Assembly: GCA_038093975.1 (NCBI GenBank)
Contig: JBBPTG010000028.1
Span: 1-64,000 of the forward strand
Source of the DNA: Chalciporus piperatus
Lineage: Eukaryota; Basidiomycota; Agaricomycetes; Boletales; Boletaceae
Length of the DNA: 64,000 nt
Direction of reading: 5' to 3'
Within the stretch, counting starts at the first letter, position 1, and every line of letters begins with the position of its first letter. Positions 21,886-33,370 of the stretch are shown one piece after another. The position numbers were made by a program, and so were the translations under genes. The notes below the pieces were generated by a model. That model saw only the letters and a program-made list of their open reading frames with translations. It searched no databases and was not told where the DNA came from.

Positions 21886-24394
21886 ATGGAAAAGACATCC
21901 TCTATCATCGCAGCTCTCGACGCTGGCAAGCTTCCGAGCCAAAGCCAGATCAACGATTTTATCGACTGGACTCTTCAGAATATCGTCCCATCCGAATCTC
22001 CAGATATCAACAACCTCAGTCAACCGGGGAGCACGATCGCTCGCAATCTCTCCCAGGTCCTCGCTGCCTACAAGCAGTTGGGCACAAACAAGAACTGTGC
22101 GTGTTTTGCTCATTTCGTTCGCTGACCCTCTCACTGCCGACCCCGCCCAGATGACAATTTGGTTCAGGGCACCCTCTGGCACTTGTCGGAGGGTGATTTC
22201 TCCGCAACACGCGTTGAGGTCCGCACCGGGGAGGTTTCCGCGGACATGAACGCCCTTCGCTCGGCGCTTCGCACCCTCCTCAAGATCCTCTGGGCCAATG
22301 TTAGCGGCGAGGGAAGTCATCTCCTCGACGACTTTACTTCCTTCCTTCGCCTTGCGCTCGCCGACGTCGCAGAGGCGCTTGAATCCAGGGCTGGTCAAAC
22401 CAAGGAGAGTCTCAGAGAGACTGAGGGTGAGATTCAGCGTGGCGAGAGGGACCCCCTCGGGCGCAAATACAAGACTCCTGAAGAGGAGCGGGAGCAGAGC
22501 GACCCCAAAGTCAAGTTTGAGAAGACCATGGATACGGCTAAGGAGGCCGGCTCGAAGGCCATTGGGGTCGGTCAATCAGTCGTTGCCTCGACGGAGGAGA
22601 AGGCTGAGAGGACGACCACGCGTTTAACGGAAGCATTTTACAAGGTACGGTCAATTGCACACCTCACGTCTCTCCTTTAACGCTTTCTTAGGTTTGCGAC
22701 CGCGCTCAGAGCGATGAAGAGTACAAGCGTGCCTTGTCTACTCTCTTCAGTATCGCCTCCAAGTGGTTGAATCGAACCCTCGATGCCGCTGCCACTGCCG
22801 ACGAGGCTTCGCTCGATGCTTTCATCGAGGATCCTACTGAAGAGAAGCATCTTCACCACGCTCTCATCAACATCCGCACGCTCTTTGAGCGTGTCGCTGG
22901 TGGAAGATCGATCGAGGGTCTGTGCGCTCAGCTCAGAGAGTGTGCTCTCGACGTGAAGCAGGACGAAGATCTGAAGGCGTGGTTCGACGACTTCATCACC
23001 CATGTACGCAAATGTCTCGAGACTCCAGGTTATGTACGAGAGCAAGAAGCTCGCGAAAAACGCGAGCAACTCGAGCGCCGTTGGGAAGAGCTTATTGACG
23101 TCAACTCTAATGTGGCGAAAAAATGGAAGGAGGACGTTGCCGCCCTCCGCAGAGAACTTAACGAGGTGCAGCTGGCGGTTACGCACGATCCTGATCTGCG
23201 ACGCGCGAGAGAGGCACACGTCAAATTCATGCATGATGTAGAGAAGAGTGTCGTTGCGGGACGACTCGGCATGCGGCTCGCGCTGGAACAAGCGTCGTGG
23301 TTCTGGCAAGACTTGTTCAACGTCTATGCTCAGCGGGTCCTCGGGTTGCTGAGGCACATCCCCATACCCAGGTAAGCGTTTCCGTCGATGGTGATCTTCG
23401 TACTCTGACATGTCCCAGGACGGAATATGTTGACCACGAGGTCGAGTTTGTACTTGAGAACCTCGACATCTCCTCCCTCAACCTTCTGCCTGGACACGCA
23501 TACATTCGCAATATCACCGACATCGATATAACAGCGCCTGGCGGAACCGCCGCAACGGCCACGTTCGGCACGCTCACTCACATCCGTCTTCAGGCCATCC
23601 AGCTCTCGCTTCGAGATGTCTCATTCTACTACAAGGACAAGACGTCCACCGTTGCCCCGGGAGCCTTCACCGGTCTCATGCAGTTTAGCCTTCCCACCCA
23701 GGGCCTCGACGTCGACTTCAAGATTAGGTTGATTCCAAACACCCCTCAAGGGCTTGATGAACGCGAACGCGATCGTCGCTTCTTTAAGATTGAGCGCGTG
23801 GACGTAAAGATGGCCGACGACATCAAGTTCACCATCAAGGAGTGTAACCATCCTCTCATCGCCACTGTGTTCAAACCGATCCTCGTCCTTCGTTTCAAAG
23901 ACGCGATTGAACGGACGCTCGAGGAGCATATTAGGGCAGCCTTTGACTTTGTCGATGGCATCGCTTTCGACACCTCGAAACGCTCTGAAGTGTTCTCCGA
24001 TGCTGGGTTGGGGCCTGCTGCATCAACGACTGCAGCTTTGTGGAGCGAGATTGGGAGAATGCAGAGGATGGAGGGAGGATTGTTGTCGGGCTGGAGGGCT
24101 ACCGGCACTGGTATCGTCAAGGAAGGGCGCGAGGGCGAACCCACTATTGCGATGGGCGCGGAGCCTCAAGTCCTTTCTGGCGAGAAAAGAGGTCCTCTCG
24201 GATACGGTTCTGAGGCTTTGGCGGATAAGATTCCCCGTCTCGAGGGGGAAGCTAGGGCGGTGGCAGAGGGTGTGAGGAAGTTGCGCGCGGAGGGCGCGAG
24301 GCGAGTTCATACGTTCGAGGAGAGCGTTCAGCACAAGGCTAAGGAGGAGAGGAAGCACAAAGGCTGGGAGAGTTCCGCGTTTGATTTGGCATGA
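21886..24394 (+). CDS. HAM1-like domain protein (TULIP-type lipid-binding candidate)
   Basis: Four exons, about 790 residues, ATG 21886. Exon joins are at NKN (22095) to DNLVQGTLW, EAFYK (22644) to VCDRAQSDEEY, and IPIPR (23371) to TEYVDHEVEFVL. The first two thirds are helical and highly charged (EAREKREQLERRWEELIDVN). The C-terminal third is beta-rich and fits the HAM1-like C-terminal domain (LQAIQLSLRDVSFYYKDKTS, VDFKIRLIPNTPQG, VDVKMADDIKFTIKECNHPL), followed by an amphipathic RRVHTFEESVQHKAKEERKH tail. The fungal family is predicted to be lipid-binding and membrane-associated, but its function is poorly known. It converges with the F-box gene downstream (about 280 bp between stops). Confidence 0.82.
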
Positions 24395-24672
24395 AAGAAG
24401 GATAACGGTTATTCGTCGATGATAGTTACTTTTGGTCTGGCAAAAGGTCAGGCGATCGCGAATTGTTGGTGTACATGATTCTTTGTGTTCTTTTTTGGGC
24501 TTCTACGATGTGAGAATTGATGCGACGTAACCCCCGCTCTTACAATATCTCATCGATGATATTTGCATACTCTTAGGCGTCGGAGATGCTCTTACTACGC
24601 CGCTCAACCTCGCCTACTTCCAAACATTTGTGTACACCCTTTCAGAAAACACCAATGCCTCCTGCTTCCGCG

Positions 24673-26230
24673 CTACATCACCGTCCCATACACTTCGTTG
24701 TAGAAGGCAAACCTCTCCACATATTCCTTCAACTCGCTCAACCGCAAGTTTTCATCAGCCGAATCACACTTGTCCACGAACAATGATTTGATAGGATACC
24801 CCAACTTCTCTCGCCTTCGCAGTACCTCTTGGATGATATCTGCGCTCCTGTACGCTTCCGTGAGGTAGACAGTTTCTAGGCGAGGTAGCCAGACATCATG
24901 TCCTGCCAATGGGCAAGGCTTGGCGAGGAGCTTGAGGAAGTGGTCGTGAAATTCCTCAAGGGAAAGGGTGAGTGATTTGATGTTCTGAAGTGCTCCGTAG
25001 AGGGACTCGACGGATGACAACTGTCTACAGGGCATGTAGACGACCTTGAACTTTTCGAGACCGCTGAGCAAAGCACGAGGTTGAGCATCGGGCAAGGGAC
25101 CTGTCATGTCGGCGAGCCACGGGAAGAACATGTAGCAGTCTTCATGGTGGAGATATAGACCAAGAATTTTGAGAGCTGGCATGTAAACCTTGTCGAGTAG
25201 AACGATATCGTCTCCGAGGACAAGGTCGGTCAAATCGAGAAGGTGGATTGGACCATCTACTAGCATGGATCGTGGCGGCGGTGTTTCCCGCAGGTTTGCG
25301 CGTAGACTGAGTTTCTTCAGCTTCGGAGACCCCCGCAAGATGGTGACTAACTGCGGCCAAGACAGGCGAGGTTCGTCCATGTGAAATCCGAGGTCGAGGT
25401 GTGTAAGATTAGGTGCCGAGGAGATCCAGTGCTGATTCCAGTCTACGTGCACCCCCCAAAACGTTATTCGTTCGAGACGCGGCGCCAACCCACCGAAAAG
25501 TGTGAGGAATGATTCAGGTGGGTAGGTTTCGTCGTCACTCCTACTGGGCGGTTGATCCATGCCTAGCTGGAGTTGTAAAGTGGTGAGCTGGGCAGCAGCG
25601 GGGATGGATGGCTGAGAGGCGGCTTCAAGAAATTCCTCCAAGGATTCAGATCTCGGGAATGTCATCTTCATGGAGCGCCAGCGATGCACATGTGCAAGCA
25701 GCAGCGTATAGCCCCCCGAGGAAAGTGTCGAACAGTCGGTGTCTATGGGGAGGTCTTTGGTTTGTTCCAGCAAATAAGCAATGCGGCGGTCCGGTTTGGG
25801 TCCGGTGTAGGCGGAGTGATTGTGATGGAAGTCCAGAGAGACGGGGTCGCGATTGCCACATCATGCCAGTAACGACAAATCTGGGAAACGACGCTCATGA
25901 AAGAGGCCGGGACTCGGGAGGCCGCTGGGACTGGAGAGGGACCTGCTTCTGCTTCATACGCGACGGCATCATTGCTGTCAGCGAGGCCAGAGTCTGTCTG
26001 GTGGGCGATGCCGAACTGAAAAATGCGCGAGAGTAGTTCTGGAGGCAACTTGTTGACATAGCATGGTCTGGATGGGGCACCCCCAGGCCATTCTCCACAT
26101 CCCACTGTGCTCCGAATACAAGTAAGTGGACGGTGAGCAGCCTACAGAAATAGCTATACAAACCACCAAGGTTGTTCCAGTCTTCCTTAGACAGACTCAG
26201 GGATGGGAGGGATGGGATGAAGAGAGTCAT
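24673..26230 (-). pseudogene. F-box/LRR-like protein with a single-base frameshift
   Basis: ATG 26230 starts MTLFIPSLPSLSLSKEDWNN. A short intron with a GTGGTT donor joins VGCGEWPGG, then the F-box (VNKLPPELLSRIFQFGIAHQ) and SQICRYWHDVAIATPSLWTS, as in many agaricomycete F-box proteins. At about 25775-25790 the frame TPDPNRTAA... must shift by one base to continue as YLLEQTKDLPIDTD. The second frame then runs 360 codons to the stop at 24673 through leucine-rich segments (LTTLQLQLGMDQ, LERITFWGVHVDWNQHW, LKKLSLRAN). No GT-AG pair can bridge the shift. It is either a recent inactivation or an assembly error; the long intact second frame argues that the break is young. Confidence 0.7.
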
Positions 26231-26844
26231 TCTCTCCGAGCAGGTTCGATTGCAAATTGATCGTCTTGAAGACGCTTACATAATGTCATCCCCACAACGC
26301 CTTCCTCCCTCATACCTTGAAAACTCCTGGGATCGAAATACTGAGGAATAAACGAGTCGTTCTCACCTCAGCCATGCTGCATGTCTAACCTGGTGTCTAG
26401 GGGAGACTAGGTCGCGTTGTCATCTAAGTATCCATTCTGTCCAAAATTTTGAGGCAGTAAGTTTTGGGAGTTCATTTATGTAATTTGACCTTGGAAGTTC
26501 CAGTTTCCAAATTCCATCATGGCTACGATCGGCATCGGCCCCGACAAGGTGCTTCTTGAATGGAATATTGGTTGTCAGTGCACACTCCAATTCCTATAAA
26601 AACCCGACCTCACAATCATGTTGTCCCATTCCTTCTTTCTTTTTTTCCTCCTTTGCACACCTCACTCTTAGGTATCTCTGTTCGCAAAGAAGGTTATCCG
26701 AAGCCGGTGAACATTGAGAAGCAGGTACAGAAAATTGTTCACCTCTAACGTTGGGTTGATGCTCAGTGACTGGGAGTTTCCAGGTTTCGCAAGGAATCAT
26801 CCCCAATCCAATCCGTGTCGAAACGGCATATGACTGACCAAGCC

Positions 26845-28000
26845 CCCATTGCGCAACTACGCAGAGCGAGTCAATGTTATCCGTGGCCCCGCATCGCAGG
26901 TTCTGGTGTCTGTAAAGCGAGCATTCGTCATGTCCCTCGTACGCTCCGTCAAGTCTCACCTCCCCCTCCTTCCCAATCTTACCGAGCTGGTATGGGACAA
27001 GATATGGAACGACGGAGTGGAATCTATGTTCGACGACACACCCATTTCAATGCTTATGGTCACTGCAGGTCCTTCCCTGACTACCATATCGCTCTGCGTC
27101 GATTCCCCCTCTGATCTATGGGTGATCTCTGGCTTAGCCGATCTCGTTTAGCACTTCCTTCCGTCGACCTAATTTGGACTCTGGCAGTTATGAAGGTATA
27201 GGCACAATGGTCGGTCGATGGCATCTACGCACCCTTCGAACCTCTGCTCTGCCACCAAGCATAATGGATCAACTAGCATCTCGACGATCCCTCGAAACAC
27301 TTGATATCCGTTACTTTGGCCGCTCGCCTATCTATGTCGGCAATCTCCCGAACACGGTCCACGACCTCTCATTCCGTGCTAGCAGTCCCTCCTTGTGCAT
27401 CCGCTACCTCCAGTCCGTCCGTGGAAGACCTGCGAGCTGTCATATCCAGATAGGCATGAACCCAGTGGAGGATGAGGACCTCGAGGAAACCGGAATGTCG
27501 GATCTTTTCCAGCTTCTCCCACACCAGCTCTGACAGACTTCATCTACGTTCGCTTACGATCGAGCCAAATTCCAAGTATGGGAGAAAAGCCCTGATCCGG
27601 CCGTGGACGCACTTCCTCAGTTTATGACTTGTCACCCCCTTGTTCCACTTTCCCGCGCTAAACGACCTCGACCTGTTTTGTTCATCGGAACTGGATGATG
27701 CTGCGTACGCACGGTTGGCGCAAGGTTGTAGGAATCTACGGAGCCTCAAGGTTGGAACTAAAGACTCGTCGAGAGGAAGGCCGTTAGCAACTATGCGGGC
27801 GCTAATCGCGATACTGCTGTACTGTGAAGATTTGGAGACGCTCCACATTGTTTTCGATGGGATAGTCCCCCCGCCTTCACGTGATTGGGTTCCGGGATCT
27901 GACTCCGCGCGGCGGGATTGCACAGACGAGGGATGGGGAAGGGTATCAAAGTTGCTGGCACCGAGTGTATCGAACCAATATGCCTCGCCTGGAGAAAATC
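26845..28000 (+). pseudogene. Degenerate F-box/LRR gene relic
   Basis: Three separate frames line up with the LRR part of the agaricomycete F-box family. They are RNYAERVNVIRGPASQVLVS (26852-27151), SLETLDIRYFGRSPIYVGNL through DLSFRASSPSLCIRYLQSVR (27174-27533), and FHFPALNDLDLFCSSELDDA through LIAILLYCEDLETLHIVFDG (27640-27900). Each is separated from the next by a stop or frame change with no plausible intron. I find no F-box domain upstream. It is divergently oriented from the frameshifted F-box gene 620 bp away, which suggests local duplication and decay. Confidence 0.7.
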
Positions 28001-28716
28001 GACTACACCAAGGATTGACTCGGGACTGTTTTCACTGTGGTAAGGGGTATTCTCTCCCACTATCTATCGTCGACTCACTGGCTTCTTGTTAGGTTGATAG
28101 TCAGTCATGTCTGTGTGTAGATTCCTCGGCCGATCAAGTTGGCTCAATGTAACCATCATGAGCGCTTCCAGCCGCAGTGCTTTGGACCCACTTCTGTGTC
28201 AGTGGGCACCGCGATTACCTCGGTCTAGGTAATTAAGCCTCGTATCGTCTCAGTTCCCTTCCTCACCCAATGACGAGAGAGGCTTCTTGAGGTCATCAGG
28301 GATACTTTGCTGTGGTCATTGTATGAGGTTGTAGCGCGTAGGATGGTTTCTTGCGTCCCATTGACCACGGTGTCCACTGGTACAAGTTGGTACCCTAGTC
28401 GAGCTTTGAGATGTTCAACTATTGTGTTTTCAATCAGAGTGATACCTTTTGATTCATTGAGTTTTTACGGTGCCTCTCGCCTTCACTTGACCCTCAACAC
28501 GCATCACGCGGTACTTTCTCACCGAGTGTTCGCGCCAGAGAGAATTAGGTACATTCAAGGTCGAAGATACTAGTATACAACGCGTGTGGTAACGGCGAGG
28601 GTCGCCAGGAAACAGAAAACGGAAGAACGAACAGAACTTGAAGCCAGAGGAGTGATCTCAAAGTGATCTCTATCCATTCCGAGGGAATCCAAGCATGCAA
28701 ACCTATTATATTGCTC
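28001..28716. other. No gene recognised
   Basis: Only short frames without domains. This stretch lies between the F-box relic and the 3' end of the YPI1-type gene. Confidence 0.5.
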
Positions 28717-29303
28717 CTAGCTGTTCCGCTTCGGTGCCCTCTCGTATGCGTTCACGTCCGAGTCCGACTCATGCAGCTCTTGCACAGTCCCCGCCCCTTC
28801 TTCTCTCTTTATGACGCCATGCCCGCAGTCGCGTCCATGAGGCGGATGTCGATGGTTCCTCATCGGACGGGCCCGATCACTTCCATAACCACGTCCGCGC
28901 GAGTCGTCAGAGTCCGAATCCGACTCGGACTCGGACGACGACTCGTCAAACTGTCGTGGTTTGTGGTATATACAACATACTATCGCGTACCAACCAACAC
29001 ATATGTCAGCATACGTCACCACCGCATGAGATGCGCCATTTGACCAAGCGTTTGTGAAGACTCACTCTTCGATTTCTTCTTTCCGCATCCCTCGTTGTCA
29101 ACTACATCTTCTCCCCAGGCTACTCGCTGTGGAGTTCGCCTCTGTGTCCCCCGGAGCCTAAGGACGCCCGCTGTGGTAGGCTCTCCTGAAGGGCCAGTGT
29201 CGCTGTCATCCTCTGGCCGTGGCTGTGAATCCCGCAGTGTGATGGTACGAGATCCGTCAGTAGGTGCCGAGGCATGGGGTCTAGGCTGGGTGGTGGTATT
29301 CAT
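28717..29303 (-). CDS. YPI1: Type 1 protein phosphatase inhibitor (YPI1/PPP1R11 family)
   Basis: Two exons, about 160 residues, ATG 29303. Exon 1 ends KKKSK at a GTGAGT donor. The acceptor at about 28983 restores KICCIYHKPRQFDESSSESE. The family signature RVAWGEDVVDNEGCGKKKSK, then ICCIYH, is complete: RVAW is the RVxF-type docking motif for the PP1 catalytic subunit (Glc7), followed by the Cys pair and the H-x-P turn. An acidic Ser-rich stretch (SESESDSDSDDS) and a His/Cys segment (HRHPPHGRDCGHG) follow. In yeast, Ypi1 controls nuclear PP1. It lies upstream of nothing on the same strand but just downstream of the MYND gene (404 bp). Confidence 0.88.
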
Positions 29304-29706
29304 CACGAGTCGGGTAAGTTGTCCTTGAATGAGAAGCAGGGGAAGAATTCATCATTTTCTTAGTCAGCAAACTCAACGCCACGCAGCAAAACAATGAATG
29401 TTCGAGAATCTATTCCATTTAATGCGGGCTATCAAGGACAGCATGATCTAGTAGTACAATGGAGATGCATGGTGGATGAATAGTACAAAGACGAAGTTGT
29501 GGCCGAAACAATAATGATGCGAATTAACAAAGGGGTATGCAGCGGTGATGCAACGATCGACGTCGTGCCAAAGATTTTAAATCCAGGGTGCGCGAATGCG
29601 AACAAAAGAGGTGCACTCATTAAAGGAGAAGAAGCGAATTCATCCGTAAACGACCCTGATTGCGCGAATCAATTTGAGGGAGCAAAAGAAGCCGCGGAAG
29701 AAAAGC

Positions 29707-30599
29707 TCACCCTCGCGCGGTCGTAGATATCGGCTTGAAATCAGTTCTGCCGGATTCCACGAAATGACGGAGAACATCTGCCCAGTCATCTCTCGAATCC
29801 CAGGTGATCTTGCTCGGAGGGTCCACTTCCACGGGCATCACTTGGCTGATCCCCCCGCATTGCACGAGGATAACCAAAGTTCCGATGCCGCCACTGCGGC
29901 GACACCGTTCCGCTCTCTGATCAATTTCTGCGGCCACGAGTGGATCGTGGCTGGTCACATATGACCTTGACACGATGTGCGTCCCTGCCACAGAGAACCT
30001 GGAGAGATCCGAGTGTGAGAAGGAGAAACACGAGGCCGGGAACCACATAACATACCGGTACAACGATTCAGCATGGGCATTATACTTGAGATCAATGAGG
30101 AGCGCATTCTGCCGGATGTTGGCGGGGAGGCGCTTGAGTTGAAGTGCCTGGAAACCAGCCCATCCCAACAATGACGAATGCGTCGAGGTGAATTTACGAA
30201 GATGTTTGACTAAGTTGTCGTCGGGATATGCAGCGCTGAGTGGCTGTTGTTTTGCCCCTGAGATCTGCGCGGCGGTATGTTGGCAGATCGATTTGTGGGT
30301 AGCCCAGTGGGATTTTTGGCATTCAGGAGACTGTGGGCGCACGATGAGTATCAACAAACACGGGTGGACGGGCATCAAATCGACGTACACAGTATTGAGT
30401 GGTCATCTGCAGACAGCGTAGGTCAGATATTGACCGTGCGTAACTATCGCAAAAGGGGACTCACGCAACCACCACAATAGCGGAATTTTTGTACCGATGG
30501 GTTCTCGACTGCACCGCATGCATCGCAGATGCGGTAGCCGCGTTGCTTCGAGGGGGGTTGAGAGGGAGCGGAGTAATAGTTAGCTGCAGCGGGTGCCAT
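29707..30599 (-). CDS. MYND zinc-finger protein
   Basis: Two exons, about 255 residues. I chose ATG 30599 (MAPAAANYYSAPSQPPSKQR), since the following frame leads straight into the finger. The MYND zinc finger is at the N-terminus: ICDACGAVENPSVQKFRYCG, GC, then after the intron SPECQKSHWATHKSICQH. All the expected Cys and the HW...HK...C end are present. The remainder (KHLRKFTSTHSSLLGWAGFQ, ALQLKRLPANIRQ, CGGISQVMPVEVDPP) matches the generic MYND-domain proteins common in agaricomycetes and probably mediates protein contacts. The TGA at 29707 overlaps a GTGAGC sequence, so a further 3' exon is possible. Confidence 0.8.
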
Positions 30600-31062
30600 T
30601 TGATCAGAGAGGATATTGTCAAGCTGCGAATGACTCGTGAAGACTGCTGGGTCTCTGCCATTGTTCCGAGTGTTTTATAGCTGGAGGGACCGATAGCTGT
30701 GACCATCTTAGGCCACTCCGTCAAGAAGCGCATCGAGACCGCGAGTGGAAAACAAAAAAGTGATCTGAAAGCCTTTTGTTTCAACGAAACTGAAAGTCGG
30801 ACACGGCAAAGTCTTTTTGTGTTGGTAGTGAGGGAGCAAATTACAGAAGATCTCAGACAAACGAATACGCGACTTCTTGAGTGCGGAACACAATAAACGA
30901 GGGAGAAACAGGGAAGAGACAATTAGACGGAAAAGGAAATCAACTGGGGCATGCGTATTTTCGACAGTCAGACGTCCCACACTGCCGGCAGACTCTAATT
31001 GTTCACTAATTCGAGCCAAATTACGGTGTGGCCTCGCGTTCGTCCTGATATCTTCGCGGCCC

Positions 31063-31528
31063 CCATGATCATGATATCGGATCTATTGGCCAATGCCATC
31101 TTTCCTACGACGCTGATAGCCGGGAAGTTTCGCTCTTACGCCCCCCAATCGAGAAACCTGAAAGAGGAAGATTCCACCCCCGATTTCGGATCGGTCAAAT
31201 TGGCCAAGCCGCTGTGGACGCCCTCGGAGTCGCCTTTCAAATATCATCTCGAGTCCCATCACGTTCTAGTTTGGTACCCCACCACGCATTCCGCATCCCT
31301 GTTGATGACGGCCCCACATTTGCGTACATTCGGTGGGGCTGCAAACTGCTCTGCCGAACAATTAGTAGAGCTCGATGTAACAGTGAGATCAGTAGTCCCT
31401 TCATTTCGCCTCTCAAGTTCAATCTGTCATTGAGTTAGCAGATTGACGTTCTGCGACTGATGGTCAATCAGAGCGCATCACCGCTCACGCATCTCGAAAC
31501 CTACCCTAGTGGAGGGTAAACGACCATC
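31063..31528 (+). pseudogene. Possible LRR/F-box-type gene fragment
   Basis: A frame reads MIMISDLLANAIFPTTLIAG, then HHVLVWYPTTHSASLLMTAP and HLRTFGGAANCSAEQLVELD. A possible intron (GTAACAG to GCAG, about 31378-31443) joins IDVLRLMVNQSASPLTHLET and a stop at 31528. The leucine spacing is like the LRR part of the local F-box genes, but there is no F-box and no clear start. Weak evidence. Confidence 0.25.
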
Positions 31529-31529
31529 T

Positions 31530-33050
31530 CCATCCGACTCTTGGGTCTGCCTAGGGGAGACTAGAAGCCTACCCATGAATCATGGTGGGCCGCCGGCACT
31601 CTGGCTCCCAATTTTTTTGCGCTTGTGCTCATCTATAAGACATCCACATTCGGTTTTCCAAAGCAAGCCATCTCTGGCCGTGAAGGCACGGGAAATATGG
31701 CAGCGCGATCGACGTCGATATCGAAGCTCGGCGTGTCAAATAGGTTTATCACCGTCGAACCCCGGTGCCCAGAAGAGCGCCACGCGCTCAGAATCGCGCT
31801 GGCTGTGCGATCAGCATGTTGGGGTGCCTAGGCCTTATTGTTGGGAAACGGGGCTGTATATGATTGTTCATACCCGTGAGTCGCAACTACGTGGTTCAGT
31901 TTCCTTATTTAAATAAGTATTTCGACATCTCTTGTGGCAGCGTCACCCTCCGCCGGTACCCCACACGACTATGATCTGATGTCATGCGAAGAGACGACGC
32001 CACAAGGTCCCGACGCCGTCGTCTATTAGTATCTACATACTTGAAGAATGGTTTTACATCATCGAGTACTTATCTATGAATTCAAGGCGATCAAAGCTCG
32101 GTTAATAAAGTTGCATCGCATCGTCTGCCCGATCCCCAAAGGGGGCAATACCAAACGCGACTCCCTCGAAACTTAAGGTACCGCTCGCTATTGTAATTCT
32201 GGCAATATTTAACTCCTTAGCCAGTGCCTGCGTGTTTAGTCAAGTGGGGCCGTTTACGCGGTACACTATCACCTAGCATGGTTTACATAGGAAGAGGTCT
32301 GAGCCTCTGTAGCCGAGTGAGCCTGATTTGGGATGATGAGCGGATTTCCCTCCGCAGTTTGTGGACTCATGGAAGTCATGGTGCCCTGCGGCTCTGGACG
32401 CTCTCTCTCAACCACGAAGCTTTACCGAAGCGGAACATATCGACCAGCATTCGATTGCCCTGTGCAAGGTATGTGTTATCGGCCCACTTCTTAACATACT
32501 AACTGTCGTATTCTAGCTTTTAGGTTCCTTCCGATCCACGTTGTCGGACGTGCATATTTTTTCCTTGTCAAAGACATCCATTTCCTGTTGCGCTTCGTGG
32601 AACTGGCACCGCCAATGTTTGCGCTCACGGTGGCGATGGATCATCATCCAGAAATGTTCCGATTCAATTTCCGTCATTGTGCTCTCGGATAAGCACCGAG
32701 ACAATTGAGAGATACCCTAGTCGATGGTCACCCACGGTCAGGGGAGAAGCCGTGTTTTCATCTGAGTTTTCGGTCTTTCAAAGGGAAAGCATGTACTTCG
32801 GCGCGACGAGATGTCGCTCGAGCCTCTCCTTGGATACGCCAAGGAGAATTTGTCTTGACCGCAACAGCGGGTACTCTGGCCGTGTCAGAAAGACGGAAGA
32901 CAGCGACGATTCGGGCAGCCGCTACGTTTCTAAACGAAGTTGTCGAAATGCAGGTTGTCAGTCTCAAACCACTGAAGTAAATGACATACGTGCTACCAAT
33001 CACCTAACGTAGTTGGACCATCAATATTCAATCACAGAGCATGTGCAGTT
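31530..33050. other. No gene recognised
   Basis: Several frames of 60-130 codons exist on both strands, none with a domain or splice structure I can support. Probably relic or intergenic sequence between gene fragments. Confidence 0.45.
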
Positions 33051-33068
33051 GGGATGGGGAACAATCGT

Positions 33069-33370
33069 TTACGAAGAGTTAGCGTGGAGGCTACTGGTAC
33101 TGCTAGTAGCCTCGAAATTGACCATTTGCTCAAGTACATCCGACAGCATGGGACGTTCCAGCGGATCTCTCCGCATGAGCCGACCAGTGATATCAGTCAG
33201 CAGATCAGATGCCGGAGATGGTTTGCAGAGCAGACAAAACTCGGAAAGCGTCCTGCCACAGGACCACAGATCCGCACGAATTGGGTCGTTGTTTTCGCCC
33301 CTTAGCTCGGGTGCGACATATCGATTCATGACAAACCATCCGGATGTAGCTCCCAGCGCACTGACGAAAA
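33069..33370 (-). pseudogene. Protein kinase C-lobe fragment
   Basis: One exon, preceded by an acceptor (CTACGCAG at 33371), reads FVSALGATSGWFVMNRYVAP, ELRGENNDPIRADLWSCGRT, LSEFC. The APE motif (APEL), the conserved D of subdomain IX (RADLWSCG) and the closing R (RRDPLERPML) are typical of a serine/threonine kinase C-lobe. The stop is at 33069. I could not find the N-lobe, catalytic HRD loop or DFG motif upstream in a consistent set of exons, so the gene is likely broken or its upstream exons are very diverged. It resembles the fungal-specific kinase families of agaricomycetes more than housekeeping kinases. Confidence 0.55.

Noticed and set aside
28663..29043. 126-codon plus-strand frame opposite YPI1
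   Set aside because: It is the antisense shadow of the Ser/Asp-rich YPI1 exon; the minus strand has a full family signature and consensus intron.
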